Assembly (NCBI RefSeq): GCF_963583255.1
Contig: NC_084817.1
Span: 253,001-317,000, forward strand
Reading direction: 5' to 3'
Source of the DNA: Pyrus communis
Lineage: Eukaryota > Streptophyta > Magnoliopsida > Rosales > Rosaceae
DNA length: 64,000 nt
A program made the position numbers and the translations under genes. How positions within the stretch are numbered: position 1 is the first letter of the stretch; each line of letters begins with the position of its first letter. Of this stretch, positions 63,781 through 64,000 are shown piece after piece. The notes beneath the pieces are model-generated. The model saw only the letters and a program-made list of their open reading frames with translations, was not told the DNA's origin and made no database searches.

Positions 63781-64000
63781 ATGGAGGAATATCAGAATCC
63801 AAGAAAGATGAGTGGTAGTGATGAATTTACAGTCGAAGACATTTCCACTACAATCGACGCCCCTTCCGATGATCAAATATTCCGCGTGGATGAAGATCAA
63901 GGGAAACACCATGATCATCATGTTGATGGTCATGATAGTGTGGTCGCGGCGCAGGCACCTCCAATGCAGTCATCATCCTCAGAGGGACAGGGACAGGGAG
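63781..64000 (+). CDS. Unrecognised gene, N-terminal 73 codons, cut by window edge
   Basis: An open frame starts 'MEEYQNPRKMSGSDEFTVED' and runs off the window. It is acidic and polar, with a His/Asp cluster 'GKHHDHHVDGHD' near residues 43-54 and a Ser/Gln-rich stretch 'APPMQSSSSEGQGQG'. This low-complexity start is common in plant transcription factors and regulators, but no domain is visible, so no function is claimed. A TATA-like 'tatataat' lies about 40 bp upstream. It could also be a first exon with an early donor beyond the edge. Confidence 0.55.
   Translation, partial: MEEYQNPRKMSGSDEFTVEDISTTIDAPSDDQIFRVDEDQGKHHDHHVDGHDSVVAAQAPPMQSSSSEGQGQG

Overview
This is a stretch of plant nuclear DNA. 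The genes are split by GT-AG introns, and the products include chloroplast and plant-specific proteins: a thylakoid FtsH protease, the starch-granule protein ESV1, the brassinosteroid kinase BSK1, and DUF241 and DUF630/DUF632 proteins. The AT-rich spacers are full of small inverted-repeat elements. The look of those elements and of a tRNA-derived SINE suggests a woody Rosaceae genome of the apple/pear type; this is an inference and was not checked against any database.

Layout: 1-11.8 kb is a tandem satellite array (unit about 340 bp), broken once by 0.77 kb of unrelated sequence and once by a MITE. A degenerate tail runs to about 12.4 kb. ESV1 lies at 12.56-16.02 kb (minus, 11 exons). A receptor-like-kinase pseudogene fragment is at 18 kb. 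A DWA2/TSSC1-type WD40 locus spans 19.8-29.0 kb (minus). It is recognisable from first to last exon but appears to be decaying, and its 6-kb intron is packed with nested transposons (a large inverted-repeat element, a LINE, rearranged Ty3/gypsy pieces). A DUF7796-like membrane protein gene diverges from it at 30.2-32.9 kb. At 35.5-37.3 kb is a broken UTP7/WDR46 copy.

The right half holds a DUF241 gene (40.7 kb), a DUF630/DUF632 (NRG2-like) gene (45.1 kb), a 1066-bp hAT-like element with an exact 8-bp target duplication (48.8 kb), BSK1 (50.2-54.0 kb, plus) converging on a type-A chloroplast FTSH gene (54.3-57.1 kb, minus), a tiny three-exon complex I subunit gene (58.6-59.6 kb, minus), the broken 3' end of a 4CL/OPCL-like ligase gene split by a MITE (61.8-62.7 kb), and the first 73 codons of an unrecognised gene at the right edge.

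The genes are independent housekeeping, plastid and signalling genes, not a pathway cluster. I found no new multi-gene system. The most distinctive content is the satellite structure, the stepwise decay of the DWA2 and UTP7 copies, and transposon insertions dated by clear target-site duplications. Exon borders were placed by hand from splice motifs and reading-frame continuity.
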